Shown: piece by piece, positions 14,009 through 16,695 of the stretch | Numbering within the stretch: the stretch's first letter is position 1 | Layout of the letters: each line of letters begins with the position of its first letter | Origin: UBA8752 sp965659115 | Lineage (GTDB): Bacteria; Bacteroidota; Bacteroidia; Flavobacteriales_D; Sanyastnellaceae | NCBI GenBank assembly: GCA_965659115.1 | Contig: CBFHUP010000055.1 | Coordinates: 1-16,695 of the forward strand | Direction: 5' to 3' | Length of the DNA: 16,695 bases | The notes under the pieces: model-generated | What the model was told of the DNA's origin: nothing | The model's database searches: none | The model's input: the letters and a program-made list of their open reading frames with translations, nothing else | Program-made: the position numbers and the translations under genes

Positions 14009-16435
14009 TTACCCTTCGACGTCATCGCCATAGCGGTGACCTTCATCGCCATAGCCTCCATATCCGGTGTAACTGCCATATCCTCCATAGCCATAGCCAT
14101 AACTGTAGAGGTAGCGGTAAGCATATTTGGAAGCATAGTACCTCCAACGTGTGGGGACGATGCCGTTGAGCACCATGCTCACGTGGTTGATGTTGTTTTG
14201 TTCCAAGATGTCCTCCAGCTGTCGCATGCCGCGGGCATTGGCACGCTTGACATTGGTCACGATGAGGGCTCTGTCCACGTGCCTCATCAGCACCAAGGCA
14301 TCGGTGATCAGCAAAATGGGAGGGGTGTCGATGACGACAAAATCGTAGGATTTTCTGGCCTCTTCGATCATGATGTCCACGCGCTCGTTCAGGGCGAGCT
14401 CCGAAGCGTTGGGTGGAATTGGGCCGCTTGTGAGGACGTCAAGGCCCGGGATTGACGTGGGCTGTGTGGCGTCTTGCCATGTGCTTTTTCCGATGAGGAA
14501 TCCACTTAGACCGATGCCCCGGTCGAGGTCCACTGCTTTGTGAACGCGGGGTTTGTGAAGGTCAAAGTCAATCAGCAGGGTGGTACGTCCAGCTTGAGCG
14601 AGCAAGGCGGCCATGTTGGTTGCCGTGAAAGTCTTCCCCTCGCCTGGGTGCAAGCTGCTCACAAGGATGGTGTTCTGTCCTTCGCGGTTGAGCAGGTATT
14701 GCAGGTTGGTTCTGAGTCCCCTGAAAGCCTCGGTGGTGGGGTGACGTGGACTTTTGGAAGAGACCAGAACGTACTCTTTGTCGCTGATGTCCTCATAACG
14801 TGGCACACCCCCACTGACCGACAACTTGGTCGATTCACGGAGTTCATTGACGCTTTCTATGCGTTCGAAGAGAAACAGCCTCAGTAAGGCGATGCCCACT
14901 GCCAGTGCCAGTCCAAAGAGGGTGTAGTTGCGGATTGTCTTGGATTTGTCGGGTCCGGTGATGCCTACAGAACGCGCTTGTTCGATGATGTTGGCATTGG
15001 AGGTAATGGCCGCCCTTGCAATGAGATTGGTCGCCCGCTGCTCCAAAAGGTATCCGTAGAATTTGTCACTGATGGCCAGCCTTCTTTCTATGGCCAGCAG
15101 TTCTCTTTCACTTTTGGGCAGGCGGAAGAGCTTGGCTTCGATGGCGTTCACACGGCCGTCCAGTTCGGTGGTTTCTGCTTCTATTGCACCTCGGGCTCCC
15201 CCGATGTAATTGAACAGACTCAGCCGCGTGGTCGACAACAAGGAGTCGATGCGCGTGACTTGAAAGCTGCTGGGGGTGACATCAAGCAGCATTTGTGTGC
15301 GCTGCAATTGAAGGTCGTACAGCTGGCCCACTTGTTCGGCGGCGACGGGATCTTCTGTCAGGAATGCACTCGGAGGAATGTTGGTGTTCTCCACACCTCG
15401 TCCGAGATAGGATTCCAATGAAGTTAGGCTGCGAAGTTTGAGACGGAGTTCTTCGCGCTGTGTTTCGAGCAGCACCAATTCTTGAAAGTAGACCTGCTCA
15501 TTGCGCGTCAGGTCTAGCACCTTGGCTTCTTCACGCTGCTGGTCGATGATGTCTTGCAGGCTGTCGACATTGGCCTCGATCTTGAGGAGCTGCTGCTCCA
15601 GAAAGTCGTCGGTTTTGCGGTTGACAGCTTCGCGCGCCGCGGTGGAATACTCGATGTACCGCACGGAGAGGGCATCGAGAAATTCGATGGCGCGGTTGGG
15701 CAGAATGTTGCTGATTTGAAGCTTTAGAATGCTGGTCTGACCTACGCCGCTAACTGACAGCGCGCCACGGTATTGCCCAATGATTTGGTTGTCGCTGCGC
15801 ACTTGGAAGCGCTGCCCCTGGGCAAGTGCCTGTTCAATGGTGCCGCGCCCGTTTTTGGCCCTTTGAATCACCAGGTGAAAATCACCGGTTTGTACGTCTT
15901 CGCCAAAGGCATGGACCTGAGAGTACACCCTGTCTTCTCTCAAGTTGACTGTCAGGGAGTATGACTGGTCGTCGATGACATCAAGCTCAAAATCAGTACC
16001 GAGAGCAGCCGCGCTGAATTGCTCAGGAAAGGCTTTGACTTCTACACCACTGAGGCCGCCCACTGGCAGGGCGCGCACCCTGCCTACGATGAAGTAAGTG
16101 ATGTTGTGGTCTAGGTCGCCCACCGCTTTTGCCACCAGATCGCGGCTTTTGAGCACGCGAATCTGATTGGGGATGTCCGGGCCCTGCCGCTGAAATCTGC
16201 GGCTGACCACGCCCTCCATGATTTCGCGCGCTTTGTCGTATTCGTCCTTTTGCTCCAGCAGGATTTCGGTTCGGGCACCAAACATGTCGAGTTGCTGGTG
16301 CGTCACGAATCGGGCATACCCATATGCCAGTGCCGGTAGGAGCACAATCAGCAGCCAGTTCTTGGCTGCCACCTTGAGTCCAATGCGCAGTTGTTTGAGC
16401 GATGCGTTGGAGCCTCCAGGGGACGGTTCAGACAT
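14009..16435 (-). CDS. wzc: Wzc-type polysaccharide chain-length regulator and autophosphorylating tyrosine kinase (BY-kinase)
   Basis: An 808-aa inner-membrane protein governing length and export of a surface polysaccharide. A Wzz-type periplasmic region lies between membrane segments at about 28-44 and 504-523, with long coiled-coil helices at about 265-460. The cytoplasmic kinase has Walker A SLHPGEGKT (594-602), Walker A' LLIDFDLHKPRVH (620-632), GPIPPNASEL (671-680) and Walker B FVVIDTPP (699-706). The tail from about 766 to 802 is a tyrosine cluster with 14 tyrosines in about 37 residues, many in Gly-Tyr units, the expected autophosphorylation zone. It begins the minus-strand operon wzc-asnB-GT4-GT2 and is divergent from a cysteine-rich gene. 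A partner Wza exporter and a low-molecular-weight phosphatase, usual neighbours, are not in the window. No Shine-Dalgarno precedes the ATG at 16435. Confidence 0.95.
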   Translation of the reverse strand: MSEPSPGGSNASLKQLRIGLKVAAKNWLLIVLLPALAYGYARFVTHQQLDMFGARTEILLEQKDEYDKAREIMEGVVSRRFQRQGPDIPNQIRVLKSRDLVAKAVGDLDHNITYFIVGRVRALPVGGLSGVEVKAFPEQFSAAALGTDFELDVIDDQSYSLTVNLREDRVYSQVHAFGEDVQTGDFHLVIQRAKNGRGTIEQALAQGQRFQVRSDNQIIGQYRGALSVSGVGQTSILKLQISNILPNRAIEFLDALSVRYIEYSTAAREAVNRKTDDFLEQQLLKIEANVDSLQDIIDQQREEAKVLDLTRNEQVYFQELVLLETQREELRLKLRSLTSLESYLGRGVENTNIPPSAFLTEDPVAAEQVGQLYDLQLQRTQMLLDVTPSSFQVTRIDSLLSTTRLSLFNYIGGARGAIEAETTELDGRVNAIEAKLFRLPKSERELLAIERRLAISDKFYGYLLEQRATNLIARAAITSNANIIEQARSVGITGPDKSKTIRNYTLFGLALAVGIALLRLFLFERIESVNELRESTKLSVSGGVPRYEDISDKEYVLVSSKSPRHPTTEAFRGLRTNLQYLLNREGQNTILVSSLHPGEGKTFTATNMAALLAQAGRTTLLIDFDLHKPRVHKAVDLDRGIGLSGFLIGKSTWQDATQPTSIPGLDVLTSGPIPPNASELALNERVDIMIEEARKSYDFVVIDTPPILLITDALVLMRHVDRALIVTNVKRANARGMRQLEDILEQNNINHVSMVLNGIVPTRWRYYASKYAYRYLYSYGYGYGGYGSYTGYGGYGDEGHRYGDDVEG
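14022..14054. repeat. 21-nt-period direct repeat inside the wzc tail
   Basis: The 12-mer TCATCGCCATAG occurs at 14022-14033 and 14043-14054, 21 nt apart and therefore in frame. It encodes the repeated Tyr-Gly-Asp unit near the C-terminus of the kinase. Further CCATAG/CCATAT-type units continue to about 14115 under the Gly-Tyr stretch. Short in-frame repeats like this can change copy number by slippage. Confidence 0.75.
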
Positions 16436-16447
16436 ACAACAAAAATA

Positions 16448-16460
16448 CAGGATTATCCTG
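16448..16460. promoter_or_regulatory. Perfect 13-bp palindrome in the wzc divergent promoter region (candidate operator)
   Basis: CAGGAT-T-ATCCTG is a perfect inverted repeat with a single central base. It lies 12 nt before the wzc start on one side and directly abuts the TTG of the candidate promoter for the cysteine-rich gene on the other. On the minus strand an exact TAnnTTTG match (TATTTTTG, 16447-16440) touches its other edge, although that box is only 4 nt from the wzc ATG and has no TTG upstream. Position and symmetry suggest a binding site for a dimeric regulator; the regulator is not identifiable here. Confidence 0.45.
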
Positions 16461-16488
16461 TTGGATAGTGACGAGAGGGTTATATTTA
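16461..16488 (+). promoter_or_regulatory. Candidate Bacteroidota-type promoter of the cysteine-rich gene
   Basis: TTG at 16461-16463 is followed after 17 nt by TATATTTA (16481-16488), one base off TAnnTTTG. The ATG lies 19 nt further on. Spacing is at the short end of the accepted range. The palindrome immediately upstream could control it. Confidence 0.42.
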
Positions 16489-16507
16489 CAATAGATTCGG
16501 ACCGACC

Positions 16508-16695
16508 ATGAAAAACCTAGTTCTATCCCTATTGGTTTGCTTCCCTGCAGTGATTTTTGCTCAAAACCCAAGTGAGTGTTCAACTGCTGGAGATCCTGTT
16601 TTCGGAGGTTGTTGTTATGATTGCACTTGTTACACGTGCTCTGAAGTGGATCTTTGCGACAATACGATTGGATCAGATTATGCACTTTGTGTTCC
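16508..16695 (+). CDS. Cysteine-rich secreted protein (N-terminal fragment)
   Basis: The gene runs off the right edge; 62 full codons are visible from the ATG at 16508. MKNLVLSLLVCFPAVIFA is a clear Sec signal peptide with likely cleavage before QNP. The visible mature part has eight cysteines in about 44 residues, including the cluster GGCCYDCTCYTC (33-44), then single cysteines at 50 and 61. Such density suggests several disulfides or a metal site in an extracytoplasmic protein. The family is not recognised. The fragment is about 42% GC, lower than neighbouring genes, which may reflect transfer or simply its amino-acid content. It is divergent from wzc and separated from it by 72 nt with a candidate promoter and palindrome. 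In this lineage a C-terminal T9SS sorting domain would be unsurprising, but that part is outside the window. Confidence 0.7.
   Translation, partial: MKNLVLSLLVCFPAVIFAQNPSECSTAGDPVFGGCCYDCTCYTCSEVDLCDNTIGSDYALCV

Noticed and set aside
16440..16447. Exact TAnnTTTG match (TATTTTTG, minus strand) as a wzc promoter.
   Set aside because: It lies 4 nt from the start codon and has no TTG element 17-23 nt upstream, so it is noted only as context for the palindrome.
16428..16685. An 85-aa minus-strand frame covering the right edge.
   Set aside because: It overlaps the wzc start and the cysteine-rich gene, which has a clear signal peptide and promoter candidate; the minus frame has neither.
1..16695. 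Possible phage, defence, CRISPR, IS or tRNA elements.
   Set aside because: No array of spaced repeats, transposase, integrase, nuclease or tRNA-like cloverleaf was seen on reading both strands; short RNAs without strong signals could still be missed.

Overview
The window looks like a chromosomal segment of a Bacteroidota bacterium, probably a Flavobacteriales-type lineage with fairly high GC (a sampled stretch of the tyrosine-kinase gene is about 57%). The evidence is a secreted protein ending in a type IX secretion (T9SS) type-B sorting domain, two PorG-like outer-membrane barrels of the DUF6089 type, a cluster of SurA/PpiC foldases arranged as in that phylum, start codons without clear Shine-Dalgarno sequences, and promoter candidates of the TTG / TAnnTTTG kind. 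The genus cannot be named from the sequence. No RNA genes, IS elements, CRISPR arrays or phage genes were seen.

Layout. (1) 1-5368, minus strand: an envelope-biogenesis block, read right to left: two paralogous PorG-like barrels, a large periplasmic peptidyl-prolyl isomerase with two parvulin domains, a SurA-related lipoprotein with no recognisable parvulin domain, and the start of a SurA-like protein running off the left edge. The last three genes overlap at their stop/start codons and are probably translationally coupled. (2) 5516-10245, plus strand: a FabK/nitronate-monooxygenase-type flavoprotein, a multi-domain fibronectin-III-like secreted protein with a T9SS sorting domain, and guaB (IMP dehydrogenase) with its own candidate promoter. 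(3) 10266-16435, minus strand: a compact four-gene surface-polysaccharide operon, read right to left: a Wzc-type chain-length regulator/tyrosine kinase with a tyrosine/glycine-rich tail, an AsnB-type glutamine amidotransferase, a GT4-type glycosyltransferase and a GT2 glycosyltransferase. The last three are joined by an 11-nt gap and overlaps of 14 and 4 nt. It converges on guaB with only 20 nt between stop codons. (4) 16508-16695, plus strand, divergent from wzc: the start of a cysteine-rich secreted protein in AT-richer DNA (about 42% GC), behind a candidate promoter and a perfect 13-bp palindrome.

How the parts fit. The isomerases and SurA-like proteins are expected to escort unfolded outer-membrane proteins such as the two barrels through the periplasm, and the T9SS-tagged protein would cross the outer membrane through the machinery to which PorG-type proteins belong. 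The wzc-asnB-GT-GT operon would assemble or decorate a surface polysaccharide but lacks a polymerase, flippase and Wza exporter here, so it must work with genes elsewhere. Most of the window is ordinary core Bacteroidota content. The least explained parts are the right-hand edge (cysteine-rich gene, palindrome, composition shift), the basic tails of the two barrels, and the job of the AsnB homologue in a polysaccharide operon.
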